DNA from: Actinomycetota bacterium | Lineage (GTDB): Bacteria; Actinomycetota; Actinomycetes; Nanopelagicales; Nanopelagicaceae | Length of the DNA: 64,000 nucleotides | NCBI GenBank assembly: GCA_027728065.1 | Contig: JAQBVO010000007.1 | Location: 1-64,000, forward strand | Reading direction: 5' to 3' | Shown: positions 16,850 through 25,586 of the stretch, one piece after another | How positions within the stretch are numbered: the stretch's first letter is position 1 | Layout of the letters: the number at the start of each line of letters is the position of its first letter | Translations under genes and position numbers: made by a program | Notes under the pieces: model-generated | Told to the model about the DNA's origin: nothing | The model's database searches: none | Seen by the model: only the letters and a program-made list of their open reading frames with translations

Positions 16850-17745
16850 CCAAGAGCACTAATCATGCGATCTACGCTGGCACCTAAACCATAGCGCTCC
16901 TTAAACTGATAAATCTCTGATAAATCAATGGGTCGTTTCGGCAGTGATAGATCAACTGTAGGTAGAGGCACATTGCGTGCTACTTGTACTACCGTCGGTG
17001 CAATTTTAAGATAATCACAACCCGCAATAATCTTCTTTGCCAATGCCGGAGTTAAAGATTGATCTTGCGCGTGTGCACCTGCTAGAGCATCTTCGGTGGT
17101 TGCAAAGTTAGTAGCGATAATTGCAGCTCCTTTTTCCCCAATGCCACGTACTCCTGGTAAGCCATCAGAGGGGTCACCGCGAAAGATTGCAAAGAGCGCG
17201 TATCGATCCCCTGGAATCTGATATCGCTTCGATACATAATTTATATCAACTAAATCATGTGCCGATAATCCTTTGGCTAGATACACGATCTTTATATCGC
17301 GCTCATCATCGACCATTTGAAAGAGGTCGCGATCGCCCGTAACGATTCTTATCGGTCCCTTCTCTACCTCGGCATAGGTTGCCATGACATCATCGGCCTC
17401 ATAATCATCGACTCCAACAACGGCGATACCAAAGAGGTCGAGGAGATCTAGCAGAATCGGAATTTGTGGGGTAAGAGTTTCAGGCTCCTCTTCCTCTTCC
17501 CCCTCTTCCTCTAGTCGACTAGCTTTGTACTCTGGAAAGAGTTCTACGCGCCATGTTGGCCGCCAATCACCATCTAAGCAGGCAACTATTCGATCGGGCT
17601 TATAAAGGGCTACTAATCGAGCAGTCATATCAATATATCCACGGATAGCATTGACAGGGATACCATCGGGAGAAACTAAGGTATCTGGCATGCCGTAATA
17701 GGCGCGATACCAGAGCGATGCGCTGTCTAAGAGCATCAGTGTCAT
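16843..17745 (-). CDS. 5'-3' exonuclease, FEN-like domain protein
   Basis: Stand-alone 5' nuclease/PIN-fold protein resembling the N-terminal domain of DNA polymerase I (Rv2090 type). Metal-binding acidic residues are at LLDSASLWYRAYYG (N-terminus), CLDGDWRP, DDYEADDVMATYA and VTGDRDLFQMV; the helix-hairpin-helix GVRGIGEKGAA is near 195-205. A run of glutamates (EEEGEEEEEPE, about 79-89) interrupts the usual helical arch region and may shield or tune substrate entry. 300 aa. Its ATG overlaps the helY stop as ATGA, so helicase and nuclease are coupled. Confidence 0.88.
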   Translation of the reverse strand: MTLMLLDSASLWYRAYYGMPDTLVSPDGIPVNAIRGYIDMTARLVALYKPDRIVACLDGDWRPTWRVELFPEYKASRLEEEGEEEEEPETLTPQIPILLDLLDLFGIAVVGVDDYEADDVMATYAEVEKGPIRIVTGDRDLFQMVDDERDIKIVYLAKGLSAHDLVDINYVSKRYQIPGDRYALFAIFRGDPSDGLPGVRGIGEKGAAIIATNFATTEDALAGAHAQDQSLTPALAKKIIAGCDYLKIAPTVVQVARNVPLPTVDLSLPKRPIDLSEIYQFKERYGLGASVDRMISALGW

Positions 17746-20111
17746 ACATCCCCCATTAAATACGCAACGACGCCACGATCGATACGTTTAACGCCATCTC
17801 TACACCCTGGTCGCAACTTTTCACTGGCACCAGCGATCTGATTAAGCAGATCGATTAACTGTTTTGTGGAGCGTACGAAATCACCAACGCTCATATCACT
17901 GCCTTTGAGAACACTATTGAGCGATCCGCCATGTGCCCATTTGTAAACAATTGCACAAAAACCTGCATCGGGTTGGCGTTGGGTTTTAACGCCGTACTCA
18001 CTCTCTATCTCTTCAAGGTCGGCCCACAAAGATATAACCTGCGTAAGGGCTGAGGAGACCTTAGCACTTGGCATCTTTGGCGTTGTGTTTTCTATCGATC
18101 GAGATTCAAAGATCATGCAGGAGAGGATAGATAACAGCTCGGTTGCATCGAGATCATCAAAGAGGCCACAACGAATCGATTCAGTGAGCAATAGATCTGA
18201 CTCTGCATAGATTTTGGTAAGTATTTTCCCCTGCTCCGTGGGCTTTTCCCCTTGAATGTAATCTAAATGGTTAAGCACCTGACAGATCTGATTAAATGTC
18301 TTAGAGATTACATTGGTCCGGCTTTCTACCCTTGCTAACAGCCCATCATTTTCACGGTTCAGGCGTGCAGCACGCTCTGCAAAACGGGCGTGGTCATCAC
18401 GATCATTGCAACTGTGACAGCTATGGTTACGTAGAGATTTGCGCAGATCACCTAAATCACTCTCTAAATGCGATCGCTGGCGAGCATCAAAGCTCTTTCT
18501 TTGATTCCGCCGACTCAAAAGCATTTCAACCTCTTTGATTTTTCGACGCATACTGGCGTAGTCGATAAAATCTCCACGATGGCACTTGGCATTGAGCAAT
18601 ATTTCTTGGATGGCACTCTCATTTTTACGTATCTGGCGCGAGAGTCCCACGACCGCTCTATCGGCTTGAAATTGAGCAAAAGAGGACTCTAAGGATCTAC
18701 TAGCGCGTTCACGTCCATATCGCGAGATCAGATTGATAGACATGTTGTATGTGGGAGTAAAGGAAGAACGCAGAGGATATGTGCGAGTGGAGGCTAAACC
18801 GGCGGCAGCGGCAGAGTCAACTGTTTGCGACCATTGAATAACTGCATTGCCTTCAATATCGATACCTCGTCGACCGGCACGGCCCGTTAACTGCGTGTAC
18901 TCCCCCGGAGTGATTGGAACATGTGCCTCTCCATTGAACTTAACAAGTCTTTCCAGAACAACGCTACGAGCAGGCATGTTAATGCCAAGGGCCAATGTCT
19001 CAGTAGCAAAAACCGCCTTTACTAAACCTCGTTGAAAGAGATCCTCCACTGCGCCCTTAAAACTTGGCAGCATACCGGCGTGATGGGCGGCAATCCCCCG
19101 CTCTAAAGCGCTTAACCAAAGATCAAACTCTAAAATCTCTAAATCCTGTGAAGAGATATTTGCCGTGTATTTAAGGGCCGTTGCCTTTATTTCGGCGCGC
19201 TCCTCGGGTGAAGTGAGGCGAATTCCCTCCACTAAGCACTGCCTAACAGCTGCATCGCAGCCTATGCGCGAGAAGATGAAGGTAATCGCTGGAAGCATAT
19301 TCTCCCGTTGTAGTTTTTCAATGATCCCAGCGCGAGAGAGGCGATCCTTAACTTCGCTATATCGACCCCGTCGATCCATCGATGATTTGCGCAACGCCTG
19401 GCGCTCGCGTGAAAGTATCTCCGAATTGACTTGACCGGGTCGTTCAAATAGATCCAACATCCGATTTCCAATAAGAACGTGCTGGTAGAGAGGTATGGGC
19501 CTTATCTCGCTCACTATCACCGTAGTCTCTCCGCGCACCTGCCCAAGCCACTCTCCAAACTCTTCAGCGTTAGAAACAGTTGCCGACAGGGAGATTACCT
19601 GCACACTCTCCATTAAATGTATGAGCACTTCCTCCCAAACAGCACCGCGAAATTTATCGGCAAGGTAATGCACCTCATCCATCACCACATACCCCAGATT
19701 TGTGAGGGTAGAAGAGCCGGCATACAACATATTTCGAAGTACCTCAGTCGTCATTACTAAGATATCGGCCTCACCATTAATACTTGTATCTCCCGTGAGT
19801 AGTCCGACGTTCTCCTGCCCAAATTTGGCAACAAATTCAAAGTATTTTTGATTTGAAAGAGCTTTAATCGGTGTTGTATAGAAGCATTTCTTGCCAAGGT
19901 GCCGGGCAAAAAACGCCGCGAACTCACCAACAACTGTCTTTCCCGCTCCTGTTGGTGCCGCCACCAAGACACCTTTGCCCTCTTCTAGGGCGTGGCAGGC
20001 GAGGATCTGAAAGGGATCGAATTCGAACTCAAAACCAGCCATAAACTCTTGAGTTATGGGATGGAGCGCTCGTAGCTTTGCAGCTGCATATCGCTCTGCT
20101 GGTTTTGTCAT
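17742..20111 (-). CDS. helY: DEAD/DEAH superfamily 2 RNA helicase, HelY/Mtr4-like
   Basis: Ski2-like helicase of the actinobacterial HelY group. Motif I AAPTGAGKT, motif II DEVH (VVMDEVHYLADKFRG), SLSATVSN and motif VI TGRAGRRG are all present in the first ~430 residues. The C-terminal half is helical with a cysteine pair near CHSCND. The chosen start is the ATG at 20111, which overlaps the lipid-kinase stop as ATGA; starts further upstream only add residues read from that gene. 789 aa. The RNA target is unknown; coupling to the exonuclease gene suggests a shared nucleic-acid task. Confidence 0.9.
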   Translation of the reverse strand: MTKPAERYAAAKLRALHPITQEFMAGFEFEFDPFQILACHALEEGKGVLVAAPTGAGKTVVGEFAAFFARHLGKKCFYTTPIKALSNQKYFEFVAKFGQENVGLLTGDTSINGEADILVMTTEVLRNMLYAGSSTLTNLGYVVMDEVHYLADKFRGAVWEEVLIHLMESVQVISLSATVSNAEEFGEWLGQVRGETTVIVSEIRPIPLYQHVLIGNRMLDLFERPGQVNSEILSRERQALRKSSMDRRGRYSEVKDRLSRAGIIEKLQRENMLPAITFIFSRIGCDAAVRQCLVEGIRLTSPEERAEIKATALKYTANISSQDLEILEFDLWLSALERGIAAHHAGMLPSFKGAVEDLFQRGLVKAVFATETLALGINMPARSVVLERLVKFNGEAHVPITPGEYTQLTGRAGRRGIDIEGNAVIQWSQTVDSAAAAGLASTRTYPLRSSFTPTYNMSINLISRYGRERASRSLESSFAQFQADRAVVGLSRQIRKNESAIQEILLNAKCHRGDFIDYASMRRKIKEVEMLLSRRNQRKSFDARQRSHLESDLGDLRKSLRNHSCHSCNDRDDHARFAERAARLNRENDGLLARVESRTNVISKTFNQICQVLNHLDYIQGEKPTEQGKILTKIYAESDLLLTESIRCGLFDDLDATELLSILSCMIFESRSIENTTPKMPSAKVSSALTQVISLWADLEEIESEYGVKTQRQPDAGFCAIVYKWAHGGSLNSVLKGSDMSVGDFVRSTKQLIDLLNQIAGASEKLRPGCRDGVKRIDRGVVAYLMGDV

Positions 20112-20977
20112 GGAATCCATGTGTGCATGGCGTTGGGAATGCACTCAGCGCTCATTGGAAGTGGCCCGATGCGCTCACCATCGGCATATGCGATGGCATC
20201 GGCGGTGATTTGAACGTTTTTACTCCGGATAATCTCAACGGCCGGATGTGTTACATGCTCTCCTTTAAAGACTCGCGGAAATACCTTCAAAAACTCCACC
20301 TTGGATACGGGGTGAAGAAGCATCACATCAAAGTAGCCATCGTGTAGATCGGCATCGGGACATACCAACATACCGCCGCCATAGGAGCGACCATTTGCTA
20401 TGGCGATAAGCATCGCCTGTGTTGTGATCTGCTGGTTATCCAAGGTTATCTCGTAATGACGGGGTTTAAAGCGTGGCAGTTCGATAGCTATTGCAACGTT
20501 GTATTTCATTGCTCCTTTGGGCCATGCAAGGGTGTTTGCCTTCTCGTTGACTATCGAATCAAATCCCGTGGATAAGACCGCAGCGAACCACTGGCCATTA
20601 ACTAGACCTAAATCAATAGGGAGTGCAGGCATAGAGATGATCGACTCTAAATAGGGATCTAAATCTAGAAGTGACCATCCCAATGTACGTACGAAATCAT
20701 TTCCAGTACCAGCTGGAACTACAGCCAAAGGAATCTGTGCAGGTGTCGTGAGAGCAAGAATGTTATGGGTTAATCCATCTCCCCCTACGGCGATAACTCC
20801 CGCGCAATCTGGATACTTCTGGAGAAACTTTGAAAGATTATTGACTAGAGCAATACTTGAATTGCCCGAAACAATCTCATGGGCAATCTGTCGCGAGCTA
20901 AGAAATCCCGCGACATAAATACCGATAGTGGCACCCTTGCCCCCACCTGACGTTGGATTGATTACAAGCGCCCACAT
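20108..20977 (-). CDS. Diacylglycerol/lipid kinase (DAGK catalytic domain)
   Basis: NAD-kinase/DAGK-fold lipid kinase. N-terminal LVINPTSGGGKG nucleotide loop, AVGGDGLTHNILAL (the family's GGDGT with Leu in place of Thr) near 66-75, VVPAGTGNDFVRTLG near 88-102, and a C-terminal DGYFDVMLLHPVSK block. 289 aa. It probably phosphorylates diacylglycerol or a related lipid at the inner membrane face, recycling it to phosphatidate; the exact substrate cannot be told. A leaderless-type promoter lies between it and tatC. It overlaps helY by 4 bases. Confidence 0.87.
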   Translation of the reverse strand: MWALVINPTSGGGKGATIGIYVAGFLSSRQIAHEIVSGNSSIALVNNLSKFLQKYPDCAGVIAVGGDGLTHNILALTTPAQIPLAVVPAGTGNDFVRTLGWSLLDLDPYLESIISMPALPIDLGLVNGQWFAAVLSTGFDSIVNEKANTLAWPKGAMKYNVAIAIELPRFKPRHYEITLDNQQITTQAMLIAIANGRSYGGGMLVCPDADLHDGYFDVMLLHPVSKVEFLKVFPRVFKGEHVTHPAVEIIRSKNVQITADAIAYADGERIGPLPMSAECIPNAMHTWIP

Positions 20978-20983
20978 AAGGTG

Positions 20984-20989
20984 ACCTTA
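20984..20989 (-). promoter_or_regulatory. Leaderless -10 element for the lipid kinase gene
   Basis: Minus-strand TAAGGT, then 6 bases (CACCTT), then ATG at 20977. It starts a possible transcription unit lipid kinase-helY-exonuclease-lnt, separate from tatAC. Confidence 0.5.
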
Positions 20990-20997
20990 TCGCCCTA

Positions 20998-21810
20998 TCA
21001 CTGAATTGGCGTGGCCGCCTCGATAGTTGAAACCCCTGTCGGTATCTGTGCCAAACGTTTATCGCGGCCTTTATCGACCAGGGTGGCGATTAGACCGGCC
21101 ATAAAGTAAAGCAGGCATAAAGGTATAGCTAAAAGCATCATGGTGATGGGATCGGCCGTTGGTGTGAAGGCGGCTGTAAAGAGAACTATAGAAAAAACCC
21201 AGATTCTCCATGGTCTCAATATAGTTTCGCCTCGAAGAAATCCAATGAGATTAAATGTAACGAGAAAAATCGGCAGTTCAAAGGCCAAACCAAAGATCAA
21301 GATAATCCTCATGACGAAATCAAGATAGTCATCGAATTTAACGAGATTTGAAAGAGAGGTAGGTGTAAATCCAAAGAGGACCTTTAACGCAATGGGCAGA
21401 ACCAAATATCCAAGAGTTGCACCCAGTGCGAAGAATGGTGTTGCAGAGAGCAGAAAGAGAATCGAGTTGCGCTTTTCCTTGCGATGCAATGCTGGTGCGA
21501 TAAAAGCCCATAATTGATAGAGCCATAGTGGGGCTGAAAGAATTACCCCTGAGAGAAGTGCTACCTTAATCTGAAGATTCAACGGTCCGAGTACACCACT
21601 AATGTAGAGGGCTCCGCAGGTGGCAGCTTCTTGTTCCTGGGCGGCTTTGAGATCACATACAGGTAGAGCAAGTTGCGTGATGATCTCATTGTAGAAATAC
21701 CAACCCACGCCAGAGGCGATCAAAATCACTATTGCGGCACGAAAAGCTCTCTTGCGAAGTTCGCGTAGATGCTCCAATAAAGGCATCCGTGCGTCAGATG
21801 TCGACGCCAT
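20998..21810 (-). CDS. tatC: Sec-independent protein translocase TatC
   Basis: Six-helix membrane receptor for twin-arginine signal peptides. The conserved N-terminus MPLLEHLRELRKRAF is at about residues 9-23, and the periplasmic Phe-Glu-x-Pro region is represented by LIFGLAFELPIFLVTF near 175-190. 270 aa. It lies 6 bases after tatA. Presence of tatAC implies export of folded, often cofactor-bearing proteins. Confidence 0.95.
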   Translation of the reverse strand: MASTSDARMPLLEHLRELRKRAFRAAIVILIASGVGWYFYNEIITQLALPVCDLKAAQEQEAATCGALYISGVLGPLNLQIKVALLSGVILSAPLWLYQLWAFIAPALHRKEKRNSILFLLSATPFFALGATLGYLVLPIALKVLFGFTPTSLSNLVKFDDYLDFVMRIILIFGLAFELPIFLVTFNLIGFLRGETILRPWRIWVFSIVLFTAAFTPTADPITMMLLAIPLCLLYFMAGLIATLVDKGRDKRLAQIPTGVSTIEAATPIQ

Positions 21811-21816
21811 AACTAT

Positions 21817-22002
21817 CTACTTCTCAGAAGTAGTATCGCCCTCAGGCTTCTCCTCATCGGTACCCATCTCTTTCATCTCACTCTTAAAGATACGCATAGA
21901 GCGACCAAGCGAACGGGCAGAATCTGGAAGACGCTTTGCACCAAAGAGTACGAGAATGACGATGAGCAGAATCAAAATATGGCTAGGTTCGCGCAGAAAC
22001 AT
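21817..22002 (-). CDS. tatA: Sec-independent protein translocase TatA
   Basis: Small pore-forming Tat subunit. From the ATG at 22002 it reads [20 protein letters not shown], one transmembrane helix, then the [20 protein letters not shown] hinge and amphipathic helix, and an acidic tail. 61 aa. An AGGGAG Shine-Dalgarno precedes this ATG. A longer frame from 22026 exists but adds non-conserved residues and sits too close to the likely -10 element (22031-22036). Confidence 0.92.
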   Translation of the reverse strand: MFLREPSHILILLIVILVLFGAKRLPDSARSLGRSMRIFKSEMKEMGTDEEKPEGDTTSEK

Positions 22003-22030
22003 CGGGCAAGCTCCCTTTTCGATCATAGGT

Positions 22031-22036
22031 AGAGTA
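22031..22036 (-). promoter_or_regulatory. Candidate -10 element for tatA-tatC
   Basis: Minus-strand TACTCT about 28 bases before the ATG at 22002. Initiation near 22024 would give a short leader holding the Shine-Dalgarno. Confidence 0.4.
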
Positions 22037-22078
22037 GTCAGAGATTACCCCAGGTCAGGCTCGAATGGGTAGGTGAGC

Positions 22079-23002
22079 TCAATCAGCCCTGTAACGATTG
22101 AGAATCACTTGGGCCGCCTGGGCGATTTCACCGCGAATAGATGCAGGATCTACGACCTCGACGCTTCCGGCCGATGCCAATACTGAGCGCTTTATCCATT
22201 CATGTGAAAATGAGCTCACCTGCGCATCGCTATTTAACGCATCTTTTTCCAATGTGAATCTCTCCATGACGGTTCGGGGTCGAGAGTGAGTGCGAATCGT
22301 GTAAGCGATCTCCAAATTCTCATCAAGTAAAACCGTACTTGACCCATCTCTTACTCGCTCTACGATTTTCGCCGAATTGATACGATCTAACCGAAAACAA
22401 CGTAGAGCATGAGCGCTCTGACAGACTCCCCATAAGTATTCAAAACCATTTTCCTGCCGGAGTTCAATCGGAACGATGATGCGCGTTGAGATAGTGTCTG
22501 AATACGATGAGTGGTAGACGATCTCAACGCTGGTTTTCTTTGCGACAGCGGTATGTACGATGGCACGCACTGAACCGGCGACAGCGGGAACAGCGGTTAG
22601 CTTTGAAGCTACATCATTACGTGAAGACAAACGTTCTACTAGATCCAATGCGATCGACTTAAGGTCTTCCCGATCGGAGGGAAGAGAGGCGATTACCATA
22701 TCCAGGCCTAACAAGAGTGCGATTGACTCTTCATCACTAAGAGTGCGGGGTTTGGAGAGTGTTTGGGCGTTATGTATCGTCACAAAACCAGAGTCGAAGG
22801 AGAGATCCATCAACTCTAAAGGTGTATATCCTGGCAGACCACACATCCATAACGTTGTTAGATCTGAAACCATCTGCGCCTGGGTAACATCAAAACGCTT
22901 TGCCAAAAGCGATAACTCAACCCCTTGATGTGAAGCGATATAAGGCACAAGATCTAGAAGTCGGGCCGTTCGCTCAAGTGGTGTTTGTATTGGCTTAGCC
23001 AT
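22079..23002 (-). CDS. pafC: WYL-domain regulator PafC
   Basis: Partner of PafB in the PafBC transcriptional activator, which in mycobacteria drives the LexA-independent DNA-damage response. N-terminal HTH (about 7-60, ERTARLLDLVPYIASHQGVE) followed by a WYL domain (about 140-215) whose ligand motif reads EYLWGVCQSAHALRCFRLDRI. 307 aa from ATG 23002; a TTG at 23014 would add four residues. It overlaps pafB by 8 bases. Confidence 0.88.
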   Translation of the reverse strand: MAKPIQTPLERTARLLDLVPYIASHQGVELSLLAKRFDVTQAQMVSDLTTLWMCGLPGYTPLELMDLSFDSGFVTIHNAQTLSKPRTLSDEESIALLLGLDMVIASLPSDREDLKSIALDLVERLSSRNDVASKLTAVPAVAGSVRAIVHTAVAKKTSVEIVYHSSYSDTISTRIIVPIELRQENGFEYLWGVCQSAHALRCFRLDRINSAKIVERVRDGSSTVLLDENLEIAYTIRTHSRPRTVMERFTLEKDALNSDAQVSSFSHEWIKRSVLASAGSVEVVDPASIRGEIAQAAQVILNRYRAD

Positions 23003-23936
23003 GTATGGCAACAATCTCTTCTAATTTAGCGGCTAATCTATCTCGTAACCATGCAGGTGAGATAAGAATTGCATCGTCGGCATGCCATAGGATTAAATCA
23101 ATAAGTGTTTCTGCGTCAAAATATGCTGTGGTGATTTGATCCCACTCCCCCTTATCAACAACCGATAAGGCGCTATTGCGCAGTAACTGCGCCTTACCTT
23201 TACGCAAATCGATCGTAGCGATATTGAGATTTTCCTTATCTACAAGGGATGCAAAAACATCAAAACCCTGGGGAATTTCATATCTCTGGGTAGATTTAAG
23301 AAGGTTAATCTCACTATCGATGCGATCTAATCTGAAAGTGCGCAGTTCGGATTTATCTACATCCATACCTGCCACATACCAGTAAGAGTTTCTGGTTGCA
23401 ATGCCATACGGTTGGATGGTGCGCAACTCTCTGGCAAGGGTAGGCGAAAGATAGAAAAAGGATATTGCAAGACGTTTAGCTATCGCCGAGGTAATACTGT
23501 GAAGATCGCTAGGCGAAGGGTTCAAACGCGGTGCGATAGCGGGTAGTCCATCTAAATCCGATTCAACACCGATTGAGCGCAGTTTAGTCAGCGCACGCTG
23601 TGCCGGTCCATCAAGGGCCGCACCCCTCCACGCCTCGGCCGCTAATGAAAGAAGGGCAATCTCTCGCCCAGAGATTGCACCTAAATCCAGTGCATACCCC
23701 TCAGGTGCGATGCGATAACCGGCCTCATCTTCAAAGACTGGATCAAAACTACCTACATCTATTACTACGCCAAGATTGCGAAGATCCTCCTTGTCACGCT
23801 CAAACATGCGCTCCTTTGTCTCTTCACTGCCCTCATAACCATCAACAGAGCGAAAAATCTCACTCTTTGTTAGATATCTCTTTGTTGCAAGCAGGGCGAT
23901 TGTAAGATTGATTAACCGCTCAATCTTGCGAGACAC
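22995..23936 (-). CDS. pafB: WYL-domain regulator PafB
   Basis: First subunit of PafBC. The N-terminal winged HTH (SRKIERLINLTIALLATKRYLTKSEI, about 2-27) is followed by a WYL domain containing SYWYVAGMDVDKSELRTFRLDRI (about 180-202) and a C-terminal WCX region. 313 aa. The pafB start is inside the trmI 3' end (17-base overlap), a direct junction: the usual pup-proteasome genes are absent from between them. PafBC presumably senses DNA damage through a ligand bound by WYL. Confidence 0.88.
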   Translation of the reverse strand: MSRKIERLINLTIALLATKRYLTKSEIFRSVDGYEGSEETKERMFERDKEDLRNLGVVIDVGSFDPVFEDEAGYRIAPEGYALDLGAISGREIALLSLAAEAWRGAALDGPAQRALTKLRSIGVESDLDGLPAIAPRLNPSPSDLHSITSAIAKRLAISFFYLSPTLARELRTIQPYGIATRNSYWYVAGMDVDKSELRTFRLDRIDSEINLLKSTQRYEIPQGFDVFASLVDKENLNIATIDLRKGKAQLLRNSALSVVDKGEWDQITTAYFDAETLIDLILWHADDAILISPAWLRDRLAAKLEEIVAIHG

Positions 23937-24771
23937 CGTAGACTCCTTTTAATGCTCGGCGACGGCGCGCAAGCACCTCTACACCGGGGGCCATCTTTCT
24001 GGTTTGAATCAAAAATCCAGTGTGAGCGATCATGCGCTGCTGCGGACGAACGGCTAAGCCTTCGTGATGCCAATCTCGCACCATTGTCTCGCAACTCTGC
24101 GGTTCGCTAAATCGCCCATCGGCTCTAATCGCCTCGGCGGTGGCAGATAGTTGAGTAGTCGTAGCGACGTAGGCCATGAAAACACCACCAGGTCGAAGTG
24201 CGCGCGCAGATATATCTACACACTCCCATGGCGCAAGCATGTCCAAGATGACGCGATCATAACTATCGACTAGATCTTGATCTTGCAGATCACCTATGGT
24301 CAATCTCCAATTACCTGGTGCCTCAGTGAAATAGTTTGCAATATTTGATTGAGCGTTCTCAGCAAAATCAGAGCGTCGTTCAACTGAGTGCACGCTGCCG
24401 GTAGTTCCTGTAGCCCTTAACAAGCAGATCGTTAGCGCTCCGCTTCCAACTCCAGCCTCAAGCACACGTGAGCCTGGATAGATATCGGCAAAAGTGATGA
24501 TCATTGCCGCATCCTTGGGGTAGATAATCGTCGCCCCGCGGGGCATCCTCAGAAGGAAATCGGCCAATAAAGGTTTAAATGCGCTGAACTTTAATCCTGA
24601 GGTTGTACTTACTACCGATCCCTCTGGCATTCCAATCAGCTCGTCATGGTTTATCCAACCCTTATGTGTGTGCCACTCCTTGCCAGCTTCGATCGTGAAG
24701 CTATACATCTTACCTTTAGGGTCGGTCAACTGGATGCGATCTCCCACTGCGAAATACCCTAGACTCGACAC
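23920..24771 (-). CDS. trmI: tRNA (adenine(58)-N1)-methyltransferase
   Basis: SAM-dependent enzyme (Rv2118c type) that makes m1A58 in the T-loop of tRNAs. N-terminal small beta domain, then the SAM site VLEAGVGSGALTICLLRA (about 103-120), the acidic residue in VHSVERRSDFAENA, and the catalytic NPPY-like position as VILDMLAPWE. 283 aa. The start is GTG at 24771, which sits 6 bases after a TAAGAT -10-like hexamer, consistent with a leaderless message. Confidence 0.92.
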   Translation of the reverse strand: MSSLGYFAVGDRIQLTDPKGKMYSFTIEAGKEWHTHKGWINHDELIGMPEGSVVSTTSGLKFSAFKPLLADFLLRMPRGATIIYPKDAAMIITFADIYPGSRVLEAGVGSGALTICLLRATGTTGSVHSVERRSDFAENAQSNIANYFTEAPGNWRLTIGDLQDQDLVDSYDRVILDMLAPWECVDISARALRPGGVFMAYVATTTQLSATAEAIRADGRFSEPQSCETMVRDWHHEGLAVRPQQRMIAHTGFLIQTRKMAPGVEVLARRRRALKGVYGVSQD

Positions 24772-24777
24772 GAGAGT

Positions 24778-24783
24778 ATCTTA
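24778..24783 (-). promoter_or_regulatory. Leaderless -10 element for trmI
   Basis: Minus-strand TAAGAT, 6 bases (ACTCTC), then GTG at 24771. It mirrors the element for the divergent nuclease gene. Confidence 0.5.
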
Positions 24784-24809
24784 GGCGAAATAAACTAAGC
24801 GAGTACGAG

Positions 24810-24815
24810 TATCTT
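24810..24815 (+). promoter_or_regulatory. Leaderless -10 element for the RecB-like nuclease gene
   Basis: TATCTT, 6 bases (GCACAC), then GTG at 24822. The two divergent -10 elements of this 50-base gap are 26 bases apart, so the polymerase sites must overlap. Confidence 0.5.
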
Positions 24816-24821
24816 GCACAC

Positions 24822-25586
24822 GTGAGTCCTGATTCTCGTCTTCGGCTATCGCCTAGCAGTGTCAATGATTACAACAACTGCCCCCAGCTCTATAAATATC
24901 GCTCAATAGATCGCTTACCCCAACCTCCGAGTCTTGATGCAGAACGTGGAACTCTTGTGCACACTGTTTTACATGATTTATTCGAGAGTATTCCTAGTAA
25001 TCGAACGCCAGAGACGGCCATTGATTTACTGCCATCCAGATGGCGCGCGCAGGTCGATGCAAAGCCAGAGTTAGCGCAGATGGTAACTAATGAAAAGGAG
25101 TGGCTCGATCGCGCATCATCGCTATTGACAACGTATTTTTCACTCGAACAGCCTGCTTCATTTGAAGCCACACACCGCGAAATGCATTTGGAAGATGATT
25201 TAGAAGAAAATGTGTATCTCCATGGTTACGTTGATCGCCTCGATATTGCGCCAACTGGAGAGGTACGCATCGTCGACTATAAAACCGGAAAAGCTCCGCG
25301 GCCAGGCTGGGAGGATAAGGCTCTCTTTCAGTTACGTGTCTATGCACTCTTGTATTGGAAGAGAAGTGGAGTACTCCCCCAACTGCTGCAGTTGATTTAC
25401 TTGGGCGATGGTAAGTTGGTGAAAAGTAATCCAACAATGGCAGATCTTGAATCGGCTAAAAAGATTCTACGCCAAACAGCACGTGATATTTTTATCTCGA
25501 TTGAAAAAGATTACTGGCCACCAAAACCAAGCAGACTATGCGATTGGTGTTTCTTTAAAACTATCTGTCCAGCACACGTGAGTTAA
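24822..25586 (+). CDS. RecB-family PD-(D/E)XK exonuclease
   Basis: Single-domain nuclease (Rv2119 type, Cas4/AddB-like). It has LSPSSVNDYNNCPQLYKYR at the N-terminus, a GTLVHTVLHDLFE histidine motif near 43-55 and the catalytic HGYVDRLD...VRIVDYKTGK block near 135-155. Four cysteines (one in NNCPQLYKYR and three in LCDWCFFKTICPAH) are placed as in nucleases that carry a 4Fe-4S cluster. 254 aa from a GTG at 24822. Its stop overlaps the convergent HAD gene by 4 bases. Probably in DNA repair; the exact role is unknown. Confidence 0.87.
   Translation: MSPDSRLRLSPSSVNDYNNCPQLYKYRSIDRLPQPPSLDAERGTLVHTVLHDLFESIPSNRTPETAIDLLPSRWRAQVDAKPELAQMVTNEKEWLDRASSLLTTYFSLEQPASFEATHREMHLEDDLEENVYLHGYVDRLDIAPTGEVRIVDYKTGKAPRPGWEDKALFQLRVYALLYWKRSGVLPQLLQLIYLGDGKLVKSNPTMADLESAKKILRQTARDIFISIEKDYWPPKPSRLCDWCFFKTICPAHVS

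Noticed and set aside
19165-19434. Antisense open frames across helY, pyrD, carB and other genes
   Set aside because: They lie opposite well-conserved genes, have no family resemblance and biased composition, and are best read as shadows.
25583-25586. Frameshift or annotation error at the overlapping convergent stops of the nuclease and HAD genes
   Set aside because: Both proteins have normal C-termini; similar 4- to 15-base convergent overlaps occur elsewhere in the window, so this is compact packing.
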